From NCBI RefSeq assembly GCF_011516835.1, contig NZ_WOTB01000018.1:35745-99744 (forward strand): 64,000 nucleotides of DNA. Direction: 5' to 3'. The translations under genes were made by a program, and so were the position numbers. Shown one piece after another: positions 28,298 through 37,764 of this stretch. Source of the DNA: Acetobacter musti (lineage in GTDB: Bacteria; Pseudomonadota; Alphaproteobacteria; Acetobacterales; Acetobacteraceae). Every line of letters starts with the position of its first letter. Positions within the stretch are counted from its first letter, which is position 1. The notes under the pieces were generated by a model, which did no database searches, was not told the origin of the DNA, and saw nothing but the letters and a program-made list of their open reading frames with translations.

Positions 28298-30051
28298 CCC
28301 TGCATGCCACGGGGGTTGGCCCCGGCGTAAAGACGTCCGCCCTCTTCCCGCCGGACGGCGGACAGGCGGCCCTCGCTCCAGTCTCCGCCGACCACGACAT
28401 CATGACCGCGATTCCGCAGATCGTCCACGACATCCGGGCTGAAACGGCCCTCGACGACGATTCTGCCGGGGCGGGCGGTGTGGGGCCAGAAGCTGCCGGG
28501 CCAGTGTTCGCAGTGGAAGCTCGGGGCATCGATGGCTTCCTGAATGTTCATGCCGTGACGGGTCATGCGCAGGTAGAAAATGACCGACCACTGATCCTGC
28601 TGGTCGCCGCCCGGGGTTCCGAACGCCATCCAGGGTTTGCCGTCTCTGAGGGCGAAGCTGGGTGTCAGGGTCGTTCTGGGGCGTTTGCGTGGCGCCAGGG
28701 CATTGGGGTGATCGGGACGGACCGAGAACATCTGCGCCCGCGAGCCGAGGCAGAAGCCGAGTTCCGGGATGACCGGCGCGGACTGGAGCCAGCCGCCGGA
28801 CGGGGTCGCGCTGACCATGTTGCCGGCGGAGTCCACGATATCGATATGGCAGGTGTCGCCTGTGGTCGTGCCCATATTGGACACGGTGGGCTCACCGACG
28901 CCGCTCGCGGCCTCGCTGCCGGCTCCGGTGGCGGGCGTGAAGCCGGCTTCCGGGATTCTGCCGTCCGGATGGCCGGGGCGGAGGTCCAGCGACGCCCGGT
29001 CGGTGACGAGCGCGCGTCTGGCGTCGTTGTAGGCGGCCGACAGCAGGGTCGCGAGCGGGACGTCCGGGGTGTCGCCGTAGAACGCCTCCCGGTCGGCGTA
29101 GGCCAGTTTCGCGCATTCGGTGACGGTGTGCACGAAATCCGCGCCGCAGGGAGGCATGGCGGAGAGGTCGAAGCCCTGCAGGAGCGCCAGTTGCTGGAGG
29201 AAAACCGGTCCCTGGCTCCAGGGGCCGCATTTCAGGACGGTGTGGCGGCCGTCACGCAGGGAGACGGGCTCTTCGAGCGTGGCGCTCCAGGCGGCCAGAT
29301 CCGCTGCGTTCAGAAAGCCGGCATGGGGTTTTCCGCTGCTGTCCATCATCGGGATTCTGCAGAAGCGGTCGATGGCTACGGCGACGAATCCTTTGTACCA
29401 GGCGTTGCGGACGGCATCGATGCGGTCTTCGCGGGTTGCGCCGGTGGCGGCGGCCTTCAGGCGTCTGAGAGTCTGCTCCAGAACGGGACGGCGAAGAAGC
29501 GAGCCGGCGGCGGGCACCTTGCCGTTGGGCATGAATGTTCTGGCGTTCTCCGGCCAGTATTCCCTGAACAGCGTTTCCACGCTGGCGATGGTGGCGACCA
29601 TCTGTGGCATGACGGGCACGCCTTCCACGGCGTAGAAAATCGCGTAGTCGATGACATCGGCGAAGTCCCAGGTTCCGAATTCGCGCAGCATCAGGCACCA
29701 GGCGCCGAACGCTCCCGGCACGACGGCGGCGAGGTGGCCGGTTCCGGGGATGTGATCGAGGCCGAGAGCCCGGAAGGCGGCGATGCTGGCGGCGGCGGGC
29801 GAGACGCCCTGTCCGCAGATAACGTGCTGTTTTCCGGTTTTCGCGTGACTGATGATGATCGGCGCGTCGCCTGCGGGGCCGTTGAGATGGGGTTCCGCGA
29901 GCCACAGTGTGAAACCGGCGGCGACGGCGGCGTCGAACGCGTTGCCGCCTCTTTCCAGCACGGCCTGTCCGACGCTGCTGGCCAGCCAGTGCGTTGTGGC
30001 GACGGCGCCAAATGAACCCTTCAGTTCGGGACGTGTGAGAAACGGGATCAT
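28279..30051 (-). CDS. Gamma-glutamyltransferase family protein
   Basis: 590 aa. An N-terminal Ntn-hydrolase-type proenzyme begins ATTHWLASSVGQAVLERGGNAFDAAVAA. The small-subunit start GDTCHIDIVD follows, with the likely autocatalytic nucleophile Thr400, then SATPSGGWLQSAPVIPELG. Family members cleave gamma-glutamyl bonds of glutathione and related peptides. No signal peptide is seen from the ATG at 30051, so a cytoplasmic YwrD-like enzyme is more likely than a periplasmic GGT. The start overlaps the stop of the transporter gene by 4 bp (ATGA), which argues against the longer frame to 30162. Third gene of a receptor-transporter-transferase operon. Confidence 0.88.
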   Translation of the reverse strand: MIPFLTRPELKGSFGAVATTHWLASSVGQAVLERGGNAFDAAVAAGFTLWLAEPHLNGPAGDAPIIISHAKTGKQHVICGQGVSPAAASIAAFRALGLDHIPGTGHLAAVVPGAFGAWCLMLREFGTWDFADVIDYAIFYAVEGVPVMPQMVATIASVETLFREYWPENARTFMPNGKVPAAGSLLRRPVLEQTLRRLKAAATGATREDRIDAVRNAWYKGFVAVAIDRFCRIPMMDSSGKPHAGFLNAADLAAWSATLEEPVSLRDGRHTVLKCGPWSQGPVFLQQLALLQGFDLSAMPPCGADFVHTVTECAKLAYADREAFYGDTPDVPLATLLSAAYNDARRALVTDRASLDLRPGHPDGRIPEAGFTPATGAGSEAASGVGEPTVSNMGTTTGDTCHIDIVDSAGNMVSATPSGGWLQSAPVIPELGFCLGSRAQMFSVRPDHPNALAPRKRPRTTLTPSFALRDGKPWMAFGTPGGDQQDQWSVIFYLRMTRHGMNIQEAIDAPSFHCEHWPGSFWPHTARPGRIVVEGRFSPDVVDDLRNRGHDVVVGGDWSEGRLSAVRREEGGRLYAGANPRGMQGYAVAR

Positions 30052-31364
30052 GCAGGACGCGCTTTCTTCTTGTCTGTGATGCGTGTGGCCGGTGTTGTGT
30101 TCCGGAGCGTATTCCGGGGCGTGTTCCGGCAGGCCATGAGGATCACGGCCGACAGGGCGCATATGGTGATGACGTATCCGATCCAGGACAGTTTGCTGCC
30201 TGTGAGACTGATGATCCCGGCGAAGACGAGCTGCGCGGTGGACCCGAACAGGGTCACGCCGATGGAATAAGACAGGCCGATGCCGAAGGCACGCTGTTCC
30301 TTCGGGAACAGGGAGGCGAGGAAGGCCATTCCGGCGCCTCCGGACACGGCATTGCCGACCATGAGGACCGCGCAGGCGAGTGTCAGGTTCAGGAGGGACG
30401 GCGCCTGGAGCATGAGCCAGAAGACCGGCAGATAGAGCACGGCGTTGATCAGGCGGGAGACGATGATGACCGGGCGGGCGCCGTAGCGGTCGGCGAGCAG
30501 GCCGCCTGAGAGGGAGCCGGCGAACCCGACAACTCCGTTGCTGATATTGATCAGCAGGGCCTTGCGGACGGGCATATGCAGCGTGTGGACGGCATAGGTC
30601 ACGGCGAACTGGAAGAAATATTGCTGGATGGTGCTGCCGGCCTCGTAGACGACGCCGATGGGCAGGCAGCTGAACGCGTGATTGCGGAACTGCCGCATGA
30701 AGTCGGCGAAGGAGGGCCTTTCCTCTGGGGTCGGAGCGGTTTCCTCCAGGGTTTTCCGGAGATAGATTCCGACGGGCGCGATGAGGGTTCCAAACACGAA
30801 GGGCAGTCTCCAGGCCCAGTCGCGGATTGTGTGCTCATCGAAGCTGAGGAAGAGGATCAGCCCGAGCAGGCCCGACATGAGGGCGCCGAGATGCTGTCCT
30901 GTCGTCTGCCAGCTTCCGGCGAGGCCGATGCGATTTTCCCGTGCGTTTTCGACGAGGATCGAGGTGGCCGCTCCGAGTTCGCCGCCGGCGGCGAATCCCT
31001 GCAGCAGCCTGGCGATCACGAGGGCGAGCGGAGCGAGGAGGCCGATCCGCGCATAGCCGGGGAGAAAGGCGATGATGGCGCTTCCGGCGGCCATGACCCA
31101 GACGGTGAGTGTCATGGCGGCGCGGCGGCCGTGACGGTCCGCGTAAGCGCCGATGATGAAGGCGCCCAGCGGGCGGACGAGGAAGCCGATCCCGAATGTG
31201 GCGAGCGTCATCAGGAGCGCGGCGTCACTGTGGCCCGCGGGGAAGAAAGTGTACGAGATCACGGTCGCGAATGTCGCGTAGGCCGTGAAGTCGAACAGTT
31301 CGAAAGCGTTGCCGATGGCGGCGCCGACGATATTGCGTCGGGCCGCGGCGGATGTCGGGGTCAT
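30048..31364 (-). CDS. Major facilitator transporter, MHS (metabolite:H+ symporter) type
   Basis: 438 aa with 12 predicted membrane helices. It begins RRNIVGAAIGNAFELFDFTAYATFA, the typical MHS start, where most members read GN-x-xEWYDF. The loop 2-3 motif is ADRHGRRAAM, and RLLQGFAAGGELGAAT is the conserved helix 4-5 region. MHS proteins import organic acids, betaines or similar solutes with protons. Here the gene sits 10 bp behind a TonB receptor and overlaps a gamma-glutamyltransferase gene, so the substrate may be a gamma-glutamyl compound or a metal chelate containing one. This is inference from context. Confidence 0.87.
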   Translation of the reverse strand: MTPTSAAARRNIVGAAIGNAFELFDFTAYATFATVISYTFFPAGHSDAALLMTLATFGIGFLVRPLGAFIIGAYADRHGRRAAMTLTVWVMAAGSAIIAFLPGYARIGLLAPLALVIARLLQGFAAGGELGAATSILVENARENRIGLAGSWQTTGQHLGALMSGLLGLILFLSFDEHTIRDWAWRLPFVFGTLIAPVGIYLRKTLEETAPTPEERPSFADFMRQFRNHAFSCLPIGVVYEAGSTIQQYFFQFAVTYAVHTLHMPVRKALLINISNGVVGFAGSLSGGLLADRYGARPVIIVSRLINAVLYLPVFWLMLQAPSLLNLTLACAVLMVGNAVSGGAGMAFLASLFPKEQRAFGIGLSYSIGVTLFGSTAQLVFAGIISLTGSKLSWIGYVITICALSAVILMACRNTPRNTLRNTTPATRITDKKKARPA

Positions 31365-31374
31365 GGGTCCGGCC

Positions 31375-33720
31375 TTAATATGTCAGGGACATGCGGCCGC
31401 CGATGAAACGGGGTGGTCCGGGGATATAGAAATAGGTGGTTGAGGCGTTTCCGGCGGTTTCGGCATATTGCCGGTTAAGGATGTTACTTGCATAGGCGGT
31501 AACGGACCATGGACCGTTCTTTGGCCGGAATGTGATATGGGCGCCGAGCAGGAAATAGGTCGGCAGACGATAGACGCCGACGCCGCCGGGAGTGATGGCC
31601 TGGCTGTCGCGATACATCCAGTCCACACCGCCTTCGACGTTGTAGCGGCGGAAGATATCCCGGCGGTAATCGGCCTCGCCGTTGAGGGTCAGTTTGGGGA
31701 TGCCGCTGTCGACGCCGGCGAAACTGTCGTAAATGCCTTTCCAGACGCCGGTTTTTGTGAAGTAGGCGTTGGTCTGGCCGCGATCGATATTGTCGAAGAT
31801 CTGATAGGTGCCGCGCTCCCAGCCGAGATTCTGCGTCAGGTAGACATGCGGAAGCGGGTGAGCCTCGATGGAGGTTTCGAAACCCCAGATCTCCGATTTC
31901 GGCGCATTGATGATCTGTGACAGCGGGCCGTAATTCGGAACGAGGAACGTGCCGACCACCTGCTGATCATGATAATCGTCGTAGAATGCAGCAGCGTTCA
32001 GGCGCAGACGTCCCGGAATGAGGTCGCTTTTGAAACCGGCTTCGAAGGTGAGGACGGTTTCGGGTTTGAAGGGGGCGAGCTGGGCCTGTGAAACGGTATT
32101 GTTGGCGGTGAAGCCTCCGGGTTTATAGCCTTTGCTGGTCTTGAAGTAGAGCAGCGTTCCTTTCGTGGCCTGCCACTGCACGCCGAGCACGCCCGAGACC
32201 TGTGCGGACAGGGTCGATTCGTTATTGAACTGAAGATTGTTGATGCCGAAATGCTGTGTGCTGAGGCCGACAAGCGCGCGCTGATCCAGCGTATGGTTCA
32301 GACCGCCGAACACGGTGACGTTCCAGGGCAGTCTGTAGCTGACGTGGCCGTATTCGGAGATGCTCTGCTGGGTCGAGCGAAAGGCGGTTTCGCTGAGGTA
32401 GCCGCGCTGGGGCAGGTAATCGGTGAAGTCGAAATAGTAATTCTGCAGCATACGCGTGCGGTTATAGAAAGCACCGACATCCCATTGCAGCCGGTCGGAG
32501 GGGCTGGAGTTATGCAGGCGGACTTCCTGCGAGAAGACATTGGCCACGATGTTGCGGTAGGTGTCGCCGGTGGACAGGGATGTTGCGTCCTGATCCGTAT
32601 ATTCGCCGACCCGTTCGGTTTCATAGGCGCTGATGGATGAGAGCGTCACTTTCCCGAAATCGTGCGACATGTTGAGGTCCGCGCCCCAGAGCGTGTTGTG
32701 TTCGCTCGGCATGAGGCTTGAAGAGCGTCCGATGAGCCGGGCGAACTGCGGGCGCAGGCTCCATTCGGCCTGCTGGTATCCCAGGGACGGAATGGGCTGG
32801 GACGCGACCAGGCCGAGCGCGGGGCGGCCGACGACGACCTGATCGTCATCCTGGGTCCAGTGGCCGGTCAGCGTGATGGTTGTATGCGCGTCCGGGGTCC
32901 ACCGGAGTTTGGCGCGCAGTGAGCCGTCATTCGCGTTGCCGAGATGGGTGTGATTCTGCGGGTCATATTGCCAGCCGCCGCCGTGAACGGTCTGTCCGGC
33001 GATGCGGAACGACAGGTTTTTCGCAATCGGTCCGGAAATAAACAGATCTGTTCTTGATCTTGCGTAACTCGCGATATCTTCCGAAACGCCGCCGTGCCAG
33101 TCCGGGGTCGGATCGTTTGTGTGGATGGAGACCTCGCCGCCTGAATCCGCCATGCCGTGCGTGAAGCCGACGGGGCCGGGGGTGACATCGACGGTCGACA
33201 CGTCGAACATCTGGCCGCTCATCATCGTGTTCAGCGGAAAGGCGACGTCATCGAGATAGGTCATCACGGATGACATGTTGTTCTGCGTGAAATCGTTAAA
33301 ACCGATGCCACGGATGAAGAAGTTTGTTGTCCCCGTTCCGTTCATGCTCTGGATCGTGACGTTCGGGGCGACGCGCTGGAGCCCTTTGACGTCGAACACG
33401 CCCCTGTTGAGCAGGGTGTCGGCCGAAATATGGGTCGAGGAATTCGCCTCGTGCTGCGCTTTTGAAAAACGGAAAGCCTGGCGGGAGGAACTGACCGTGA
33501 CGACCTCGTCTTCGCTGCTGACGCGCCCTTTCGGGGCGGCGTGCTGACGCGGTTTTACCTGCCGGGCGGCGGCATGGTTTCCGTTCTTCGTATGGTGGGC
33601 GGTATCGGCCGCGCTGGCTGCCGGAAGGGACGCGCCTGCTGTCAGCGTGATGCCGAGAGCCGACACCACCAGAGGAAGTCTGCGGGTCTGATCGGGGCGG
33701 GCACTTTTCTGACGGACCAT
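31375..33720 (-). CDS. TonB-dependent outer-membrane receptor, second paralogue
   Basis: 781 aa. The signal peptide (LPLVVSALGITLTAGASLPAASA) is followed by a TonB-box-like segment (DEVVTVSSSR), a plug (FFIRGIGFNDFTQNNMSS) and a barrel ending GGRMSLTY with a terminal aromatic. GAGGG lies just before the ATG at 33720. It is clearly paralogous to the receptor at 17000-19366, with shared blocks such as DIASYARSR, QTVHGGGW and NAPKSE, and similar length. Unlike that one it heads an operon with an MHS transporter and a gamma-glutamyltransferase gene, which points to a complete uptake and processing route. The ligand is unknown. Confidence 0.87.
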   Translation of the reverse strand: MVRQKSARPDQTRRLPLVVSALGITLTAGASLPAASAADTAHHTKNGNHAAARQVKPRQHAAPKGRVSSEDEVVTVSSSRQAFRFSKAQHEANSSTHISADTLLNRGVFDVKGLQRVAPNVTIQSMNGTGTTNFFIRGIGFNDFTQNNMSSVMTYLDDVAFPLNTMMSGQMFDVSTVDVTPGPVGFTHGMADSGGEVSIHTNDPTPDWHGGVSEDIASYARSRTDLFISGPIAKNLSFRIAGQTVHGGGWQYDPQNHTHLGNANDGSLRAKLRWTPDAHTTITLTGHWTQDDDQVVVGRPALGLVASQPIPSLGYQQAEWSLRPQFARLIGRSSSLMPSEHNTLWGADLNMSHDFGKVTLSSISAYETERVGEYTDQDATSLSTGDTYRNIVANVFSQEVRLHNSSPSDRLQWDVGAFYNRTRMLQNYYFDFTDYLPQRGYLSETAFRSTQQSISEYGHVSYRLPWNVTVFGGLNHTLDQRALVGLSTQHFGINNLQFNNESTLSAQVSGVLGVQWQATKGTLLYFKTSKGYKPGGFTANNTVSQAQLAPFKPETVLTFEAGFKSDLIPGRLRLNAAAFYDDYHDQQVVGTFLVPNYGPLSQIINAPKSEIWGFETSIEAHPLPHVYLTQNLGWERGTYQIFDNIDRGQTNAYFTKTGVWKGIYDSFAGVDSGIPKLTLNGEADYRRDIFRRYNVEGGVDWMYRDSQAITPGGVGVYRLPTYFLLGAHITFRPKNGPWSVTAYASNILNRQYAETAGNASTTYFYIPGPPRFIGGRMSLTY

Positions 33721-34098
33721 ATGTCCCTCTTATTCGATTTTCAGATATTACGATACGTTAGATATTTTGTTATCCGATATAATTCGTATTGGCAATGAGA
33801 TTCGATGCCGGAGAACGGGAGACGACCCTTTGCGGGGAAAGGATTTCCGATTTCTGCGTAAGAAATTTTCTCTCGTGGCGTATGCCAGAGCGGCGAAAGA
33901 CCGGGCGTCGCGACGAGGGATGCCGGCTGAAAATGGACTTGCGTGGGATCAGGTAACGGGCGTTTGGCAGGGCCGGGAGCGGGTCAGGTGCGTGGGTCCG
34001 GACGAACTCAGGCGGGATGAACCGGTGCAGGAGGACGGGTCCGGGAGAGGCGTGAATGGCGGGGAATGAAGTGGCCGGGTGTGCTGGGGAGCGGTGTG
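33721..34098. other. Promoter-bearing spacer upstream of the receptor operon
   Basis: 378 bp. The part next to the receptor gene (33730-33800) is markedly AT-rich. On the minus strand it contains TTGCCA, 17 bp, then TAACAA (a weak -35/-10 pair) and an imperfect inverted repeat around ATACG/CGTAT. No match to a Fur box was convincing. The remainder has no recognised feature. Confidence 0.35.
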
Positions 34099-35367
34099 TC
34101 AGAACCCGAGCATCATGTCGCCGCCGAAGGTGAACATGCCGGTGTTGCGGCCGTCATTGAAAGGCGAGGTGCCGTTCAGGGAGCGGTCGAAGCGGATTTC
34201 CGGGCGGATGGCGAAATAGCCGGCTTTCTCCGTCAGCGGCTTTCGCCAGGTGACGCCGAGGGTCAGGGCTCCGTAGGTGGTGGGCGGGGCGCTTTCGGCG
34301 GGGGCCGGGGTGGTGCCGGCGATGCCGCGCATATAGGCCTCGTCGCTGAGGAAGCTGCTGACGAGCAGGCCGGTATTGTCGCGGTAGATTTCACCGCGAT
34401 AGTTGAAGGTCAGGTTTTTCGCGAAATGCCAGGAGAGGTAGGTGACAACGCTTTCGGCATCGGCGCGGAGGCCGTTATCGTGCAGGTAGTTGAATTCTCC
34501 CATGAGGGTCAGCGTGTCGCTGACGTGGTACGTTGCCAGCAGATCATTCCAGAAGCGCATGGCGCCATTGGCCTGCCGGGCGCCGAGGGCGTAGCGGGAA
34601 TCCTCCGGCCCGAAGCGGCTGAGTTCGGTGATGGTGAGTTTGCCGTGGGCGAGGTTGTTGAGATTGATGCCCGCGTAACCGGCGGGTTCGGCGTTGTTGT
34701 CGTTGCGGCCGAAGGTGGTCTGGTTGCCGGTGTCGATGCCGGTGAGGACGTCGATCATCGGGGTTACGTGGATGGTGGCCATCATGCCGACATGCTCGAA
34801 CGGGACGGAATATTCGCCGGTATAGCTGAAAGTATAGAAAGGGCGGGCGTTCGGGTCGAAGGCTTCCGGTCCCATGGGGGCCTGGAGGATGCCGGCCTGC
34901 ATCTCGACGCCGCGTTTTGTGAACCAGGGCAGATGGGCGTCGACATGAGCCTGGGCGGGGATGATCTGGTAGCGGGCGTTGAAGGCCTGATCGGAGATTC
35001 CGAGCAGGTGGTAATAGCGGGAATCCGAGCCGTAATTCGCTTCCAGGGTGAAGCCGAAGCTGTAGCCTCTGGCATCCGGATCGACGGGGCGGATGACGTT
35101 CAGGTCGAACTGGTTGAGCTGGGCCTGATTGGCGTGATCGCCGATGAAATTGCCGAAATTGATGCCGTTATCGGGGCGGGCGGGGTTGGCGGTGATGCCG
35201 CCGTCGATATGGCCGCCGATGGTGATGCCGCGCCACCATTGCTCGAAAGCGTCGGCGCCGGGCGCCGGGGCGAAGAGGGAGACGGCGGCGCGGGCGGGCT
35301 GCGGGGCGGTTCCGAAAGTGGCGAAAACGAGAGCGATTCCGGTGACATAATGTCTCAGTCTCGCCAT
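34099..35367 (-). CDS. Outer-membrane beta-barrel protein (porin-like, OmpL/BBP2 type)
   Basis: 422 aa. A signal peptide (residues 1-27, ending ARA) is followed by alternating amphipathic strands: GITIGGHIDGGITANP, FGFTLEANYG, KLTITELSRFG and LTLMGEFNYLHDNG. The chain ends in Phe (GGDMMLGF), as barrels recognised by BAM do. The pattern resembles the putative beta-barrel porin-2 family, predicted to let small solutes through the outer membrane. GAGGA precedes the ATG. The substrate is not evident. The gene is transcribed alone and ends 378 bp upstream of the TonB receptor operon, on the same strand. Confidence 0.75.
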   Translation of the reverse strand: MARLRHYVTGIALVFATFGTAPQPARAAVSLFAPAPGADAFEQWWRGITIGGHIDGGITANPARPDNGINFGNFIGDHANQAQLNQFDLNVIRPVDPDARGYSFGFTLEANYGSDSRYYHLLGISDQAFNARYQIIPAQAHVDAHLPWFTKRGVEMQAGILQAPMGPEAFDPNARPFYTFSYTGEYSVPFEHVGMMATIHVTPMIDVLTGIDTGNQTTFGRNDNNAEPAGYAGINLNNLAHGKLTITELSRFGPEDSRYALGARQANGAMRFWNDLLATYHVSDTLTLMGEFNYLHDNGLRADAESVVTYLSWHFAKNLTFNYRGEIYRDNTGLLVSSFLSDEAYMRGIAGTTPAPAESAPPTTYGALTLGVTWRKPLTEKAGYFAIRPEIRFDRSLNGTSPFNDGRNTGMFTFGGDMMLGF

Positions 35368-35502
35368 CCGTCCTCTTCCCCGCTGTCCCCGGCTGCGTTC
35401 CGGTCCTATGGGAGACGGAAAAGTTCGTTTCCGTTTCTATATCGTTTTAAAACGACATGACCGCTTTCCGTTTGTAGATTCCGATCATGAGATTGGAAAG
35501 AC

Positions 35503-35519
35503 GGAGCGGGCGCCGCTCC
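35503..35519 (-). terminator. Hairpin downstream of the butanediol dehydrogenase gene
   Basis: A perfect stem GGAGCGG-GCG-CCGCTCC lies 78 bp beyond the stop of the short-chain dehydrogenase gene on the minus strand. It is followed there by CGTCTTTCC, a weak T-rich stretch. Confidence 0.4.
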
Positions 35520-35596
35520 CGGTCTGTCTGTGTTTCTCTGCGTGCATTCCGCGTAGCCGGGAGAGCGACGACTGCGCGGAATGCAGGACGGGAGGA

Positions 35597-36379
35597 TCAG
35601 CGATAAACGATGCCGCCATCAATGAGGATCGACTGGCCTGTAACATAATCGGAATCCGGGCCGGCGAACCAGGAGACGAGGCAGGCGACGTCGTCGGGGG
35701 TTTCGGCCCGGCCAAGGGCGATGCCGTTCACGAATTTGTTATAGGTTTCGCCTTTTGGCGCGCCGGTGAGTTTGGAGAATTCGCTGTCGATGAGTTCCCA
35801 CATTCCCGTTCCGACGACGCCGGGGCAGTAGGCGTTTACGGTGATCCCCTGCGAGGCATATTCCTTCGCGGCGGCCTGAGTGAGCGCGCGGACGGCGAAT
35901 TTGGTCGAGGAGTAAATGCCCAGCATCGCGTAGCCTTCGTGACCGGCGATGGAGCAGGCGTTGATGATCTTGCCCTTCTGCTTCCGCTCGATGAATTTCG
36001 CGGCGGCGAGCTGAACGCCCCAGAGAATGCCTTCGAAATTGATGCGATAGATGCGCGCCACTTCTTCCGGCGTGACATCGGCGATGGCTCTGACCTGAGC
36101 GATCCCGGCATTGTTGACGATGATATCGAAGCCGCCGAGGGTTTTCTCTGTGTGATCGATGGCGGCGGCCACGGCGCTGCGGTCTCCGACATCGGCGACG
36201 AAGGTAGTGGCCCTGCGCCCGAGAGCTTCGATTTCCCCGGCGACTTTGCTGATGCCGTCATCATTGATGTCGATGAGGGCCACGTTTGCGCCGTCTCTGG
36301 CGAGGCGGAGGGCGATGCCGCGCCCGATCCCCTGCCCCGCTCCGGTGACGAGGGCGGTTTTCCCTGAGATGTCGGCCAT
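35597..36379 (-). CDS. budC: Diacetyl/acetoin reductase (meso-2,3-butanediol dehydrogenase type)
   Basis: 260 aa short-chain dehydrogenase. The NAD(P)-binding motif TGAGQGIG is at residues 12-19, NNAG at 89-92, the catalytic Ser near 142 and YxxxK in YSSTK. The C-terminal signature SDYVTGQSILIDGGIVYR and the INACSIAGHEGYAMLGIYSS stretch match the diacetyl reductase/2,3-butanediol dehydrogenase subgroup. That enzyme reduces diacetyl to acetoin and acetoin to butanediol, balancing NADH in acetic acid bacteria that make acetoin. It is not next to acetolactate genes. Exact substrate and stereochemistry cannot be told from sequence. Confidence 0.82.
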   Translation of the reverse strand: MADISGKTALVTGAGQGIGRGIALRLARDGANVALIDINDDGISKVAGEIEALGRRATTFVADVGDRSAVAAAIDHTEKTLGGFDIIVNNAGIAQVRAIADVTPEEVARIYRINFEGILWGVQLAAAKFIERKQKGKIINACSIAGHEGYAMLGIYSSTKFAVRALTQAAAKEYASQGITVNAYCPGVVGTGMWELIDSEFSKLTGAPKGETYNKFVNGIALGRAETPDDVACLVSWFAGPDSDYVTGQSILIDGGIVYR

Positions 36380-36805
36380 TGTTTCTTATCCTTGTTGTAT
36401 GGCGAAAAGGCTTCTCCGGTCGGCGTCGCCTGTCTGGTTCCGGAAGGCCCGGACGGGACGATGCTTCATATTCTGTTCCGGACGCCAGTGTTTTTCGCAT
36501 CGGGGGTTCGGACAAGACGGGTGGCCTCTGCTCCGGTCAGTCCTTTCGGGCGGCACGGGCGGGCTGCGGAGGAGGGTTTCGCGGCGGGTCTCGCCCTGAG
36601 ATGGCTGAGCGGGCGCGCTTCTGGCAGTCGCCCGGCATGAGGCCGGAGACGCACTCGTGAGAGGTCGGATTTTAAGCGGGGCAGGTCGCCGGCTTTGCCT
36701 CGCCGTTATCCCGGATGGGTATGATACGGATGACTGCGGCATCCGTCGGATTTGCCGTTTCATACGGCGGCTTTCCGTGACGCCTCTGCCCTGCCGGGTC
36801 TGGAA
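36380..36805. other. Spacer between budC and ftsY
   Basis: 426 bp between two minus-strand genes. It should contain the ftsY 3' end signals and the budC promoter. Short frames in it are rich in Arg, Pro and Ser and look like GC-rich noise. No hairpin with a T-tract or repeat was found. Confidence 0.4.
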
Positions 36806-37762
36806 TCAGCCGGCGGGTTTTTCTTCGGTGTCTTCGGCTGTGTTGTCGGAGAGGGAGGTTTTGCCGACGAGGCCGCGGGCGAATTCCTGGGCGGAGAACG
36901 GGCGGAGGTCTTCGGCCTTTTCGCCGACGCCGACGGCGTGGACGGGGAGTTTGAACGCGTCGGCCAGAGCAACGACAATGCCGCCGCGGGCGGAGCCGTC
37001 GAGTTTGGTGACGATCAGGCCGGTGACGTTGACCAGTTCTCGGAAGACGCGGACCTGTTCGATGGCGTTCTGGCCGGTGGTGGCGTCGAGGACCAGGATG
37101 ACGGAATGGGGGGCGGTCTCGTCGAACTTCTTCATCACGCGGATGATCTTCGCGAGCTCCTCCATCAGCGCGCCCTTGTTGTGCAGGCGGCCGGCGGTGT
37201 CGATCAGGACGAGGTCGGCGCCTTCTGCCTTGCCGCGCTTGAGGCCCTCGAAAGCGAGGCCGGCGGCGTCGCCTCCGGGCTTGCCGGCGATGACCTGGGT
37301 TCCGGTACGCTCGCCCCAGACCTGAAGCTGCTCGACGGCGGCGGCGCGGAAAGTGTCACCTGCGACCATGATGACTTTTTTGCCCTGCTCGCCGAAATAG
37401 CGGGCCATCTTGCCGATGGTGGTGGTCTTGCCGGTGCCGTTCACGCCGACCATGAGGACGACGTGGGGCTTCAGCTCGGGGTTGGGCTCGAAGGGGATGG
37501 CGACGGGTTCGAGCACGCGGGCGATTTCGTCGGCGAGGGCGGTGCGGATTTCCTCGTCGGTGACTTCGGTGCCGAAGCGGTTCGCGCGGAAGGATTCGAT
37601 CACCCGTTCGGCGACCGCCGGGCCGAGATCGGCGGCGATGAGCTGGTCTTCCAGTTCCTCAAGAGCGGCTTCGTCGAGCTTGCGCTTTGTGAAGACGGCG
37701 CTGAGTTTCTGGGTGGAGCGTGACAGCCCCTGTTTGAGACGGGAGAAAAATCCGAGTGCCAT
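36806..37762 (-). CDS. ftsY: Signal recognition particle receptor FtsY
   Basis: 318 aa, the short form without the long acidic A domain. An N-domain helical bundle (1-95) precedes the G-domain with G1 [10 protein letters not shown] (106-115), [16 protein letters not shown] and [10 protein letters not shown]. It docks ribosome-SRP complexes at the inner membrane. Only 2 bp separate its start codon from the mtaB stop, so it is the last gene of a dapF-mtaB-ftsY operon. Confidence 0.96.
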   Translation of the reverse strand: MALGFFSRLKQGLSRSTQKLSAVFTKRKLDEAALEELEDQLIAADLGPAVAERVIESFRANRFGTEVTDEEIRTALADEIARVLEPVAIPFEPNPELKPHVVLMVGVNGTGKTTTIGKMARYFGEQGKKVIMVAGDTFRAAAVEQLQVWGERTGTQVIAGKPGGDAAGLAFEGLKRGKAEGADLVLIDTAGRLHNKGALMEELAKIIRVMKKFDETAPHSVILVLDATTGQNAIEQVRVFRELVNVTGLIVTKLDGSARGGIVVALADAFKLPVHAVGVGEKAEDLRPFSAQEFARGLVGKTSLSDNTAEDTEEKPAG

Positions 37763-37764
37763 GA

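Noticed and set aside
28402..30015. 537-codon plus-strand frame opposite the gamma-glutamyltransferase gene
   Set aside because: Gly-rich antisense product with no motif; the opposite strand has the catalytic Thr motif.
33730..33800. Fur box upstream of the TonB receptor operon
   Set aside because: The region is AT-rich with GATAT-like words, but no 19-bp match to a Fur or Irr/ICE site was convincing.
34066..35460. 464-codon plus-strand frame opposite the beta-barrel gene
   Set aside because: Antisense of a gene with a clear signal peptide and barrel pattern. The product is Gly/Val/Ala-rich without motifs.
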